Positions 42,614-52,534 of a DNA stretch of 64,000 nucleotides are shown here, in pieces. The translations under genes were made by a program, and so were the position numbers. The notes beneath the pieces are model-generated. The model was not told where the DNA came from, made no database searches, and saw only the letters and a list, made by a program, of their open reading frames with translations. This DNA is from Prostheceraeus crozeri. Taxonomy: Eukaryota; Platyhelminthes; Polycladida; Euryleptidae. The stretch's first letter is position 1, and the number at the start of each line of letters is the position of its first letter. The stretch lies in assembly GCA_907163375.1 (NCBI GenBank), contig CAJQUW010006788.1, positions 62,001 through 126,000 of the forward strand, in the 5' to 3' direction.

Positions 42614-45263
42614 GATTTTACCGACAAATACATACAATGTTTATTCTGACTTAACTGGTTCATTCTCTCATCGCTCACAGAGTTACCCTGTAATTCTCTT
42701 GACTAATTTACGATCTGTTTTGCCCAAACTTGATGATTTATCAGTTTTCATTGCTACGGTTAATCCAGGTATAATTTGCATTACCGAAAGTTGGCTTAAA
42801 CCGAATATTGACTCTGATTTGTTATTCCTAAAAGGTTATAGTCTCTTTCGATGTGACCGCATAAACCGATGTGGTGGAGGCGTATGCGTATGGTTGTTTG
42901 AATCACTCGGTGCCATTTCTGTCTCAGCTCCTCATCCCTGTCCAGTAGACATTGAATATTTGACCCTAAGAGTGCCTCGATTAAATTTGTACATTTTATG
43001 CGCCTATATTCCACCTGGATTACGAATTTCAGAGCTGAATAACATCTCCAAGTTCTTTTGTGACATACTTGACATTGAGTTATTACATTTTCCTGATCGT
43101 AAAATTGTATTTTGTGGCGATTTGAATCATTTTAATACTGATGAAATGGAACTGAATTTTGATTTGTTGAATCGTGTGACTGACGCCACTCGTGGTAGTG
43201 CCATTCTCGACAATATTTGGATTAGTTCAGATTTGCAAGATGACTATCGTTCCGATGCTTGCATTGGACCTCCTATTGCCTCATCCGATCATAACACTAT
43301 TCTACTGTACAGTGCTTCTGAATATTGTGTTCCATCCCGTATTGTCAAATTATGGGATTTTAGAGAATCCAACATTCATGCTTTTCTCCGAACTGTTTCA
43401 TGTTTGAACTTTGAGGCCATTTATGATGTTATGCTCATTGAGGAAAAATGTGACCTTTTCTATGACTTGATGGATGTTGCTATGTCAGTTATTCCCTCAA
43501 CTTACGTCTCCATGTCTGCGAATGATAAGGCGTGGGTTACACCACTGCTCAAAAGTCTGATAAATCAAAGATGGTCCGCTTATCGCAATAGACAATGGAA
43601 TCTTTATCATCACCTAAAAGAGAAAGTGAATATGGAAATTATCAAGGCAAAGAAGTTGTGGTCTGAGAGACAGATAAAGTCAAGTCGTCATGTGTGGAAG
43701 GTAGTCAACGAAATTAAAAGAAAATCCCAGCGCAGCCATTTTGATAATCTTATTCAAACGCATGGCAATGTACAGAACTTGATAACAGCTATTCACACAG
43801 AATTTTGTGGAAACTTCAACTCTGAACCCCTGCTGAGTCTATGTGATGTTCAGGATGAAAAATTATGGTGTCCACAATTTACTGTTCTTGACGTTCAGTG
43901 TCAATTATCACGAATAAAATGCGATAAATCCTCTGGTAGTGATGCCATTCCTAATCGTCTATTGAAGGTCAGCTCAGAGATGATTTGTTTCCCATTATAC
44001 GACATCTTTCAAGCCTCAATTGATCAGAGGACAGTGCCAAGTAGATGGAAGTTAGCAAATATCGTACCTGTGCCGAAGAAAAGATCCCCAACCGTCAAAG
44101 ACTTTCGCCCTATCTCCTTGTTGCCAACAGTGTCCAAGATACTTGAGCGCATTGTCCTGAATTCAGTTCTCCCCACTATCACGTCAATGTTCGGACTGCA
44201 TCAGCATGCCTTCAGGAGTCATGGCTCAACCGATGGAGCTCTGGTCAAGATTCATGACAGCATAACATCCCTTCTTGAGTCTTCCAGTGTCAAAGCTGTC
44301 CGACTTACCTGTCTGGATATGTCCAAAGCATTTGAGCGAGTTCATCATGGCAAACTATTTGAACTCCTGCGCCGGAACAATGTCGATGTCGGCTTTCTAC
44401 TTTGGCTAAAGAGCTACCTTACTGATCGTCATCACCGCATCAAGATTAATGACTCGTTTGGTCCGAACTTTATGATTCCCTCAGGCGTGCCTCAGGGCTC
44501 AGTTTTGGGCCCGTACTTGTTCGCTTGTTTTGTCGGGTCTCTGGATGTGTTAAAGCCTGCTGATATCATACTTTATGCGGACGATATCACACTTATCGAA
44601 CCGCTCCCCCAATGCAATCATTCAAACAATTTGATACGGATCAGAAATTGGATTGATGACAACAGACTGACCCTCAACATTTCCAAGTCGCAGCAGATGA
44701 TCATAGGACGCTCCTCTTTTCAACATGCCCATCATTCCGATATTCCTGTGGTTGAAAGCATGAAGATTTTAGGAGTTCATTGGGATCACACACTCTCCTG
44801 GGAAATCCATTTCAGATCAATTCTAAAATCTGCCTCACAAAGACTGTACGTTGTCCGTACTTTAAAACCCTTGCTCCCACGTGTCAAGCTGATAGACGTT
44901 TATCATAGTCTCATCACTTCTTTAATCATGTATGCAGCGCCTCTCATGTGTTGGCTACCGGCGAAAATTGCAACATCCCTAGAAGCATTTCAAAAACGTG
45001 CTCATACCATAATATGTGGAAGAAACTGTTGCTGTAGTAATTTTCCAAACTTAAGTGATCTTCGCGAGCGCCGTGTGTTATCCTTTCTAAAGAAGTGTGA
45101 AACTTATGTTAATCATCCCCTGAATGATCTTCTACCAAACCGAATGCCTCGAAGTGGTCATTTTTGCATGCCAGTAGTTTCTTCGTCAAGACGTTTGCAC
45201 TCCTTCGTGCCTTATTCATGCATTTTATCTAATGACATTTTACGTATGTGCCAGAATCCATGA
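42612..45263 (+). CDS. LINE ORF2: AP-type endonuclease and reverse transcriptase
   Basis: An open frame of 883 codons. The endonuclease occupies residues about 25-240, with LLTNLRSVLPKLDDL, ICITESWL and SDHNTI (the catalytic SDH box). The reverse transcriptase occupies about 430-700, with KSSGSDAIPNRLLK, FRPISLLPTVSKILERI, LDMSKAFERVHH, GVPQGSVLGP and LYADDITLI (catalytic YADD near residue 655). The C-terminal part ends RMCQNP. All catalytic motifs look intact, so the enzyme could be active. The start is uncertain: the first in-frame codon after the ORF1 stop is TTG at 42612, overlapping the TGA of the frame-restored ORF1. I place it in the CR1/L2 group. Confidence 0.9.
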   Translation: MILPTNTYNVYSDLTGSFSHRSQSYPVILLTNLRSVLPKLDDLSVFIATVNPGIICITESWLKPNIDSDLLFLKGYSLFRCDRINRCGGGVCVWLFESLGAISVSAPHPCPVDIEYLTLRVPRLNLYILCAYIPPGLRISELNNISKFFCDILDIELLHFPDRKIVFCGDLNHFNTDEMELNFDLLNRVTDATRGSAILDNIWISSDLQDDYRSDACIGPPIASSDHNTILLYSASEYCVPSRIVKLWDFRESNIHAFLRTVSCLNFEAIYDVMLIEEKCDLFYDLMDVAMSVIPSTYVSMSANDKAWVTPLLKSLINQRWSAYRNRQWNLYHHLKEKVNMEIIKAKKLWSERQIKSSRHVWKVVNEIKRKSQRSHFDNLIQTHGNVQNLITAIHTEFCGNFNSEPLLSLCDVQDEKLWCPQFTVLDVQCQLSRIKCDKSSGSDAIPNRLLKVSSEMICFPLYDIFQASIDQRTVPSRWKLANIVPVPKKRSPTVKDFRPISLLPTVSKILERIVLNSVLPTITSMFGLHQHAFRSHGSTDGALVKIHDSITSLLESSSVKAVRLTCLDMSKAFERVHHGKLFELLRRNNVDVGFLLWLKSYLTDRHHRIKINDSFGPNFMIPSGVPQGSVLGPYLFACFVGSLDVLKPADIILYADDITLIEPLPQCNHSNNLIRIRNWIDDNRLTLNISKSQQMIIGRSSFQHAHHSDIPVVESMKILGVHWDHTLSWEIHFRSILKSASQRLYVVRTLKPLLPRVKLIDVYHSLITSLIMYAAPLMCWLPAKIATSLEAFQKRAHTIICGRNCCCSNFPNLSDLRERRVLSFLKKCETYVNHPLNDLLPNRMPRSGHFCMPVVSSSRRLHSFVPYSCILSNDILRMCQNP

Positions 45264-45462
45264 AATTAGATCAGCAGCTGTCGTTGTAATTTTCCTGTGT
45301 TTGCAAATTATTACTTTTTCTTCATTGTGTTATTCACCTTGTAACGTTTGATTTCCAATAGTTTTTGAATAAACGCTTACTTACTTACTTACTTATTAAC
45401 TTGACAGTTAAGCTATCACTAATAACCTGACTAATAATTAACGGTTTGTTCCAGAAAACAGT

Positions 45463-46518
45463 TTACTTTTCAATGTTTGAGCCGTTAGCATTCGTCACTT
45501 TTTGCCAACGAAGTCTCAATTCACAAAAAGCTTTATGAAAAAATTCCGGTGTCAAAGAATCAAAAAACTCAGTAACTGCATCCCGCAGTTCAACTGGCGA
45601 TTCAAAATGGTGTCCACGAAGATGCTTTTTGAGGAATCTAAACAGATAGAAGTCACTTGGGGCCAAGTCAGGTGAATAAGGAGGATGGCTCAATAGTTGA
45701 AATCCGTTTCTCGTTAAGGCATTGGTTGTCTCCTGCGAGGTGTGAATCGGAGCATTGTCATGAAGCAAGTAGAGGGGAATGTTTCGTGGCTTTCTTATTT
45801 TCTTCCTTGCTTCAGATAACAGATTGGAATAATATTCGCTATTGATTCTTACTCCTTTATCCGCAAAGTCAACCAGTTGGATTCCCGAAGCGTTCCAAAA
45901 GACCGTCAGCATCAACGACCGGAGATGTGATGTTCCGGCTCGCATTTTCAAAGGGGCAGACTCGCCTGATTTTCGCCACTCAGCAGATTCTCGCTTACTT
46001 TGAGGCAGATACAAACTTAAAGGTGTTTCATCCTCTGTAAGGATGCAGTTCAGAAACTGATCTCCGTGCATTTCGAGGAGATCCAAATTTGACTGTGCCG
46101 CCAGAAGTCTGTTCTCCTTCATTTCAGGTGACAGAAACTTCGGTACGAAACGTGATGCCAGTTTGCGATATCCAAGTCTTTCGATGATGTCATGACAGGA
46201 GTGATAACTGATTCGCAACTCTCTTGACAACTCACGGATGGTTATCCTTCTGTGTGCTGTAATCACTTCATCGCACTGACTCGATTTCTCTTCCGGAATC
46301 TCCTGCGGCCGACCAACAGTTGAAAAATCTTGCTCCACAGATTGTCTTCCGCGTTTAAATTCGCTTATCCAGAAATAAGCAGTAGTTCTCGATGGAGCTT
46401 TGCTTCCATATGCCAGGCTTAATTCCTTTAGAATGTCACCATTAGCGAAGCCGCGGATCAGGAGGTATCGTATCACACTGCGATATTCGACTGAAGACAC
46501 GCTTGTCACATCCATCAT
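45463..46518 (-). CDS. mariner transposase (DD34D), intact
   Basis: 351 codons from two adjacent ATGs (46518-46513) to the stop at 45463-45465. The N-terminus has two helix-turn-helix modules with a GRPQEI AT-hook-like linker near residues 69-74. FVPKFLSPEMK takes the place of the mariner WVPHEL box. Catalytic residues: Asp in ILTEDETP, Asp in LLHDNAPIHTS and Asp in YSPDLAPSDFYLF; the last two are 34 residues apart, the mariner DD34D spacing. The frame is complete despite the LINE insertion just downstream of its stop, suggesting recent activity. The element's ends are at 41214 and 46903. Confidence 0.93.
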   Translation of the reverse strand: MMDVTSVSSVEYRSVIRYLLIRGFANGDILKELSLAYGSKAPSRTTAYFWISEFKRGRQSVEQDFSTVGRPQEIPEEKSSQCDEVITAHRRITIRELSRELRISYHSCHDIIERLGYRKLASRFVPKFLSPEMKENRLLAAQSNLDLLEMHGDQFLNCILTEDETPLSLYLPQSKRESAEWRKSGESAPLKMRAGTSHLRSLMLTVFWNASGIQLVDFADKGVRINSEYYSNLLSEARKKIRKPRNIPLYLLHDNAPIHTSQETTNALTRNGFQLLSHPPYSPDLAPSDFYLFRFLKKHLRGHHFESPVELRDAVTEFFDSLTPEFFHKAFCELRLRWQKVTNANGSNIEK

Positions 46519-47292
46519 GAAAACTGATAGAACAAAGAACCATCGTTGACACGGATTTCTTAATGAATGCGTGCTGAATGAACTTCACTGATTGATATCG
46601 TAACACATGAAGCAATTAACAAAAGACGTGCAATATTCATGGCAAAGATATCCGTCAAATAAGGTACAAATCAAATTCAATCTAACTATAACAATAAGAC
46701 AAATCGGATCTCGATCAATTCAGAAAATACAGAAATTCATGTTAAAATGTAAAAATATTTTTTAAAAATAGAAAACTGACCGGAAAAATTTCGGCGACCA
46801 TATTTCTCATGCCTTAAAGACCTAAATTTACATCTGAAGTAGTATTCGTTATCACAGGTTATCTGCAAGTAGGTTAGTCCGGGACATTTTGGATCACACC
46901 ACGTATATAGAAAAACTGCTTGAAATTTAATCTAATATAAATTGTAACAGCAAAGATATGATATATATTTCAAAATTCCGAGGATGTCAAGCTCTGGACG
47001 TGGGTCAAACCGGGGATAGCTTGCGCTCGAGAGTCAGGGTTCATAGACAGCAGATCATGCCGGACAAACACCGAATCCTTAATGTAAGGAAGCACATTCA
47101 CAGTTGCTCAATTAGCCACAAATACAGAAGGAATAACAGTATTTTACGAATTGCCCGTGTCATGTCAACCTTGGAGGTAATATGGTTTGTCAAATTAACA
47201 ATTCGATGGGTTATACTTATTTATAAGGTTATTCTTCTTATTATTATTATAAGCTTAGCCTTATTTATAAGAGTATTTTCTTTAGCGCAAAC

Positions 47293-48134
47293 CATAGAGT
47301 AGGGATATATAGGTAGAGTGTCGACTCAAAAAAGTATGTGTATACAGTGAAAATTTTTATATGAAAAGATTCAGTTTTTTGCGGAGATTACGTTGCTGCT
47401 GTAAAAAATTATTTGAGCAGTCTTGAAAAAAGTCAAAATTTGCCAATTTATATAGGCCGACTACCGAGATGACTCTCCTATATAAGTAGTATGAAGCAAG
47501 TTGGATATCAAAAGGAATGAATATTTGCTAAACAGCATTCCAACTAAGCGGAAATAAAGCAGATTGTCAATGGAATTTCATGCTATGTATTATAATGGAA
47601 GTCTTCATGAAAAAGTCGCGATATTATTCGTGCTTTCTTGGCTGAAATATAAGTTTTTATTTCAATTTTCACCGGCACGTTGTGATTCACTAAATTCATG
47701 TTTCATTTCTTGAATCTGAATAGTGATGTGGACCCATTTACATCTTTTCAAGTCAGATGAAATCATTGTCTTTGATTATGTGATTTTGCTCTGCCAGTTG
47801 CAGTTTGCATGTGATAAGATCACGCTTAAGAAAATACTCTTGAGGTTCAGCAATAGCGCAGGTCATCGAGTTGCCAATCTAACAAACATTACCTCTCCAA
47901 GTCTGTCAGACACGCACTATCTGTAAAACAATATCATTTCCTTCTGTTTTATGCTATCATTATCAGTCAATTCCGTTGTAATTTCTACAAAGCTGCATAA
48001 ATGCGCATAGCTCACATTTAGAAAAAATTCCGTCTGCATTCCCCTCGAGTTCATTTAATAAAATCTAAACTGTATACGCATTGGGGAATTAATAAATGCG
48101 GAGTTACCACGCTACCTAACATATTTACTCTATG
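47293..48134 (+). mobile_element. ~840 bp hAT-like element, copy B, complete
   Basis: 842 bases flanked by GCGCAAAC at 47285-47292 and 48135-48142, an 8 bp target duplication. It begins CATAGAGTAGGGATATATAG and ends TATTTACTCTATG, inverted termini shared with the copies at 8769 and 61143. A 68 codon frame at 47723-47926 corresponds to those in the other copies. Confidence 0.92.
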
Positions 48135-48142
48135 GCGCAAAC

Positions 48143-48639
48143 ATTACTCAAATACAATGATCATAATCAAATTTAAAGGATGTAAATGGGCATGGGTCTA
48201 CATTGCTACTCAGATTCAAGAAGCATGCATTTAGTGAATCATGAAACTATGCTGATAAATTGGATCAAAAACTTGAAATTTCAACCATAGAAGCACAATA
48301 AGATCTCAACTTTTCCATGAAGACTTACATTATAATGTGGTTCATGAAATTTTCTTTATAATCAGGTAAATTTCAGCTTAATACCTGTAAGTAAATGCTA
48401 TTTTGTCTAGATATTTCCCTTACATAAATTTCATACTACTTGTATAGTAGCTTCATGTCGGTAGTATATAAACACAGGAATGATTTGCAAAAATTTAGAT
48501 TCATAAAAATTGCTCTGATACTTTTTGGATCGCAGAAACGCAATCTCCGCAAGAAACTGAATCTCTTCATACAAAAATTATCATTGTATATAGACACCTT
48601 TTTGAGTCGACACTGTACCTACATCATATTTACTCTATG
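48143..48639 (-). mobile_element. ~840 bp hAT-like element, copy B2, internally truncated
   Basis: It lies directly behind copy B in the opposite orientation and ends in the same terminus (GTCGACACTGTACC then TTTACTCTATG). It covers only about 60% of the length. The homologous reading frame is broken here. Confidence 0.8.
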
Positions 48640-48644
48640 CCCTA

Positions 48645-49453
48645 TGTATATATATATTTTTCTATAACATCCGTATTTCCTGCGCATTTCAACATGACAA
48701 ATTAGAAATGTCTATAATTTCCCTGTTATGATCGACTATAAATTTATGACCATATATGTAACTTCGCGAATAGGTGTCGGGCAAAATCTAGTGCGGAGAT
48801 GGAGTTTTATTGTATTGTAGTTGAATTGCCCTGCTTTCTTCTAAAATTGAAGTAGTTGGTTTTCATTTTAGATATGAAACGTCAATATATGCTCCTACGC
48901 AATGTGCCCTTCGAATCCAATAAAGAACTGCAATAAAGTGATGCGATAGAGGTATATTGAAGGCTTAACATCAACAGTACTCACATTCGCAAATGTGCTT
49001 CAAAATAGCTGAAAAAGTTGAATGTTAGACAATTATCCGCAGTTTTGATGGCTTACCTGTCTAAGAAATATATAAATGCTATTTGATTTAGTATAAAAAT
49101 ATGTCTCAGTTTTGCAATGACTAAAATAGGCAATAAAAAAGGGAATTTTGTTGCTCGCCTATAAATATTATCAAAATTTCATTCAATGTCAGCTGATTCA
49201 TCTGAATCCGTTGCATATAAGGTAAAATGACGTCTGTTTCCTATCTACCCCTTTATATATATATAATATATTTGGTCCTACTTTATTCATTATACATCCT
49301 GAAGTAGCCCACTGACTCATGTACTGACTGATGCTTCTTCAGTTATCGATAATGGATATAATATAAGATATGCATTAACGAACTCGAATAACCTTCGCGA
49401 GCTCAGCAAAACTTCACGCTTGTGCGTCCTTCCTTTTTAGTGACTCATTACTA
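48645..49453. other. no recognisable gene
   Basis: AT-rich non-coding sequence with a TATATATA run near 49253-49268. Confidence 0.35.
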
Positions 49454-49584
49454 TTTTGATTTTTCATCATATTAGTGCTTAATAAGCATTTTAGTACTTC
49501 TGTGACTTTAACTTCGGTAATTTTAGCACTATTTCATTCAGTACTCAGATTGGGACTTAAATCGGACTTTATGATATACAGTGT
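49454..49584 (+). repeat. ~130 base interspersed repeat, copy 3 of 3
   Basis: Same landmarks as the copies at 18446 and 18799: CATCATATTAGTGCTTAATA, TTTTAGTACTTCTGTGA, ACTTTATGATATACAGTGTA. Confidence 0.75.
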
Positions 49585-50381
49585 ATCATTGCAAACTGTT
49601 AGAAACCGCAATCAGCACAAACATGCATATTCCACAGAGAAAGGTGGTTGAAAAGTAAATTAGTATCATGACGAAATGTGCCTGTTGTTCATTGATGCTC
49701 TATTTTATGAACACTCCAAAATGTTATTCCGAACTGCAAAAGATGAAATAATCTTCTTTGTTTATACCGTACACTTAAAAGTGACTATTTTGAGACGCTT
49801 GAGATGCTGCTTCTATTTCATTATCTTTAGAATATGAATGTCTTGCATTTCTTCCCTTTTTCGCTAAAGATAGTAGAGAGTTAATTAACATGCTATACTT
49901 TTCATATTTCTAGCGCATAGGAGCTTTCCAGATAAAATGAGCTCCCTGTCATTTCGCTTCGCAAATTATTGAAAGTTTGTTTTAAATGCAATAATGGAAT
50001 ATTCATCTGTTTTTCCATAGTATAATCAAACAATTCTACAAAGCATCAAAAACACGATAATTGGCACTTTCTTTTAATCCCTATCATTTTTCTCTTTGTT
50101 GGCATCGCAACCAGCAGCCAGGATTGAGAAATCTTTGAAATTTGAGATGTTTGAGAAATCTTTTTTAAAAACTGATTGGATTTGTAATTGGATGCCAATA
50201 TTATGCAATTGCTAATTTTACGCCATTCCATTATTAATTTGATGCTTTCAACATCGCTTTCCAGAAGGGAACGAATCACCACACGATTTTAATGATGATC
50301 AAGTTGAGCATCACGGAAACTGAAAAACAAATATAATTGCATAAAGTATGAAACGAGAGTCATTTTCTGCGGAATACTTGA
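49585..50381. other. upstream region of the receptor gene
   Basis: No gene or repeat that I could support. It would contain the promoter of the gene at 50382 if that gene is expressed. Confidence 0.3.
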
Positions 50382-51368
50382 ATGTCAAGTATATCGCCAT
50401 CTTCTTGCTTCAATGGTACATCTCCTACTGCACTTCATATCAGTAGATCACATGCTAATTGGATATTAGCTCCACTTGTGGTTCTATTCAATGGACTTGC
50501 CTCCATTCTAGTTAAGAAAGTTCGCTCTGACAATTCAACACTTCGCAAAGGGTTCAAGATCCAAGCCTTGTATCTCTCCGTAAATGAAATTCTATTGGCA
50601 CTGTCCATCTTTGTGCTCAAAATATCTCAGACAATTTCATATGATAATATATCACAAATACCCTCAATGAGATTTTTTCCGAAGCTGTCATTTTATCTGT
50701 TCCTACAATTCAACTTCTCAAGAAACTGGTGTATTGTCAATATCTCACTCCAACGTTTGCTAGTAATACTACGACCGAGCAGTTTGACAAGACAGGGCCG
50801 CTTCTGGTTTCGTTCTTGGGTCATTCATCTGAAGAATGCTATCATCGAGACTATCGTATGTTTCATTCCCAATCAACATCCATCACATCAGCTTATTCTT
50901 ACATTATCAGACTTAACTGATAATCCCAACACCCTTATTGCTGTCATGATCATGATAAAGGACATAATTCCGGTGCTACTAGTCTTCATTTTTAACGTAT
51001 TGAGCAGTCTGCGCCTAAGAAAATTGAAGCGCACAATTAATGAGGAGAGTCGTCAGTCAGCGCGCTATGAACTCGCTTTCAAATCATTGTTAGGAATCAG
51101 TGTTGGATTCATACTCTTGGAATCTCCATCTTTGACAATAATGATCGTGTGTGTTTTTGGTAAGGAAATTTGTACAAATGTCATTGACATTGGTGTTGCT
51201 TTAAAGCTACTTGATTCTTTGTTGAATTTTGTGTTGTACATTTTGATGGACCAGGAGATTAGGTCAATTATGAGGAGCTTCGTTCGTCAATGCATCAGAA
51301 AGACAAATGTGGTTGGATCTGGATCTGAGGACAATATTGGTCCTGAAAATGTACAAGAAGTGAACTGA
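50382..51368 (+). CDS. single-exon seven-transmembrane receptor, divergent rhodopsin-like
   Basis: 328 codons without an intron. Hydrophobic helices lie at about 26-46, 61-80, 103-128, 143-162, 184-208, 232-256 and 267-289, followed by an amphipathic helix 8 (DQEIRSIMRSFVRQ). Possible N-glycosylation sites are N11 and N51 near the start. The motifs are altered versions of class A receptor motifs: Asn-Glu (VNEILLALS) in helix 2 where Asp is usual, QRL at 124-126 at the DRY position, and LNFVLYILMDQEI in helix 7 at the NPxxY position with Pro changed to Phe. The topology and order make a G-protein-coupled receptor likely; it is loosely like peptide (FMRFamide-type) receptors. The ligand is unknown. 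An uninterrupted frame of this length in AT-rich DNA argues for a working gene. Confidence 0.75.
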   Translation: MSSISPSSCFNGTSPTALHISRSHANWILAPLVVLFNGLASILVKKVRSDNSTLRKGFKIQALYLSVNEILLALSIFVLKISQTISYDNISQIPSMRFFPKLSFYLFLQFNFSRNWCIVNISLQRLLVILRPSSLTRQGRFWFRSWVIHLKNAIIETIVCFIPNQHPSHQLILTLSDLTDNPNTLIAVMIMIKDIIPVLLVFIFNVLSSLRLRKLKRTINEESRQSARYELAFKSLLGISVGFILLESPSLTIMIVCVFGKEICTNVIDIGVALKLLDSLLNFVLYILMDQEIRSIMRSFVRQCIRKTNVVGSGSEDNIGPENVQEVN

Positions 51369-52260
51369 AATATCAATATTCCATCACAATGTCTACATGC
51401 ATGACTTTCTTTGAGATATTGAACTGACGGCAATGTGGTTATCACAGAAACCGGACACATTGTTTAGCGGGCGATGCACGGACAGACATCTACAGCGAAC
51501 GCAAACGAGTTTTATACACGCTATGATCAGCATCGATAAGGGTTGACATTTGTCATTTTGAGTATGAATTAATAGCACACATAGTCTGTGGAACAAAATT
51601 TCTAAGGAATTGAGGACATTGTTTAGGAGACCGCTTAACATTTTACTGTTTCAACATAGCTTGGCGGGGATATATAAATTATTACACCGAAGCAAATACA
51701 AGCCACAGAAGTCGCAGGCGGAGCGGTTGTGAGTTTGAATGAGGGGTCAAAATATTTATATTCACCGATAAACTACCTTATAAGAGTATTCTACCATGAT
51801 CATGCTAATCAAAGAATGCCTATTATCATGCATACAGCAAGGTTGATTGAAAAATGCAATTTAGAGCAAGTTAAATGAAAATTGGATTGTATGCAAATGA
51901 TATGCTCATGATTGAGATTCTAGAGAACGATTTTCAGAAGGCCAAAAGTGTCGTCATACTTAATATATTTCAAAACCGAGAAATACTTTAGAAAACGTTG
52001 GAATATAGAATCTTCAGAAATCAAATTCTAGAATAGATAATAGTTGTGACTCCACTGGGTTGAGAGAAATATTTAGTTATCTTATCGAAATATCAAAATA
52101 TTTAAATATCCGAAAAACTGAAAAATATTTTAAATATATTTAAAAAAAACAAAATATTTGACATACTTTAGAAAAATTCAAACTGTTTTGAAAAATAGTT
52201 TTTGTTTAAAAAATAATTTAATAATAATTTCAGAATTGTCATTCTGAAAATCGAAGTGCA
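51369..52260. other. no recognisable gene
   Basis: AT-rich; 52080-52220 is rich in AAATATTT words. Confidence 0.3.
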
Positions 52261-52534
52261 TCTTTATTGAACTAGACAATATACCAGAGATAGACGTACT
52301 CGTGCTCCAACAAAAACCTTGTATCATCCACGCTAAAAAACTATGAGATTTTCAAACTCTTTTATTAGATATTGTAAAATAGTTGCATTTTTTGTTTTTA
52401 TTATTTTTTTCTAATGTAAATAGTTTGTGGTACCTTGCATGTTATTCCTTACTTTCAAAACATGTCATCGCATTTTGTAAGTGCTCACTGATTCCTTGTA
52501 GTGAAACAATAAAGAGATCATTATTATTATTAGT
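52261..52534 (+). repeat. possible LINE 3' untranslated tail
   Basis: It ends with AATAAAGAGATCATTATTATTATTAG, that is, a polyadenylation signal followed by ATT triplet repeats, the usual end of some LINE insertions. No coding sequence precedes it, so this is only suggestive. Confidence 0.35.

Larger units (their letters stand above)
41467..45396 (+). mobile_element. CR1-like LINE, nearly full length
   Basis: It carries a 5' region, ORF1, ORF2 with endonuclease and reverse transcriptase, AATAAA (45367-45372) and a TTAC/CTTA tetramer tail (45373-45396). The 3' end is clear; the 5' limit near 41467 is a guess based on a change from AT-rich mariner DNA to mixed sequence. No target duplication could be paired. 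Confidence 0.8.
41214..46903 (-). mobile_element. mariner transposon with long inverted termini, host of a LINE insertion
   Basis: The left terminus 41214-41354 and the right terminus 46763-46903 are inverted copies of about 141 bases with a single mismatch noted. Both begin CGTGGTGTGATCC and are flanked by TA (41212-41213 and 46904-46905), the mariner target duplication. The transposase gene is at 45463-46518 on the - strand. Most of the 5.7 kb is a CR1-like LINE inserted between the left terminus and the transposase; without it the element would be roughly 1.7-1.8 kb. Confidence 0.92.
41140..47170 (+). pseudogene. Penelope-like GIY-YIG segment interrupted by a mariner element
   Basis: Left piece 41140-41213: VALTECNNERCMCCPSMLL, a Cys-rich segment like the CN--RC--C motif before the GIY-YIG domain of Penelope-like elements. 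Right piece 46906-47170: MIYISKFRGCQALDVGQTGD and LRSRVRVHRQQI, the GIY-YIG domain itself. The two pieces run in the same direction and are separated by the mariner element at 41214-46903 flanked by its TA duplication. They therefore belonged to one continuous element before the insertion. Confidence 0.7.
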
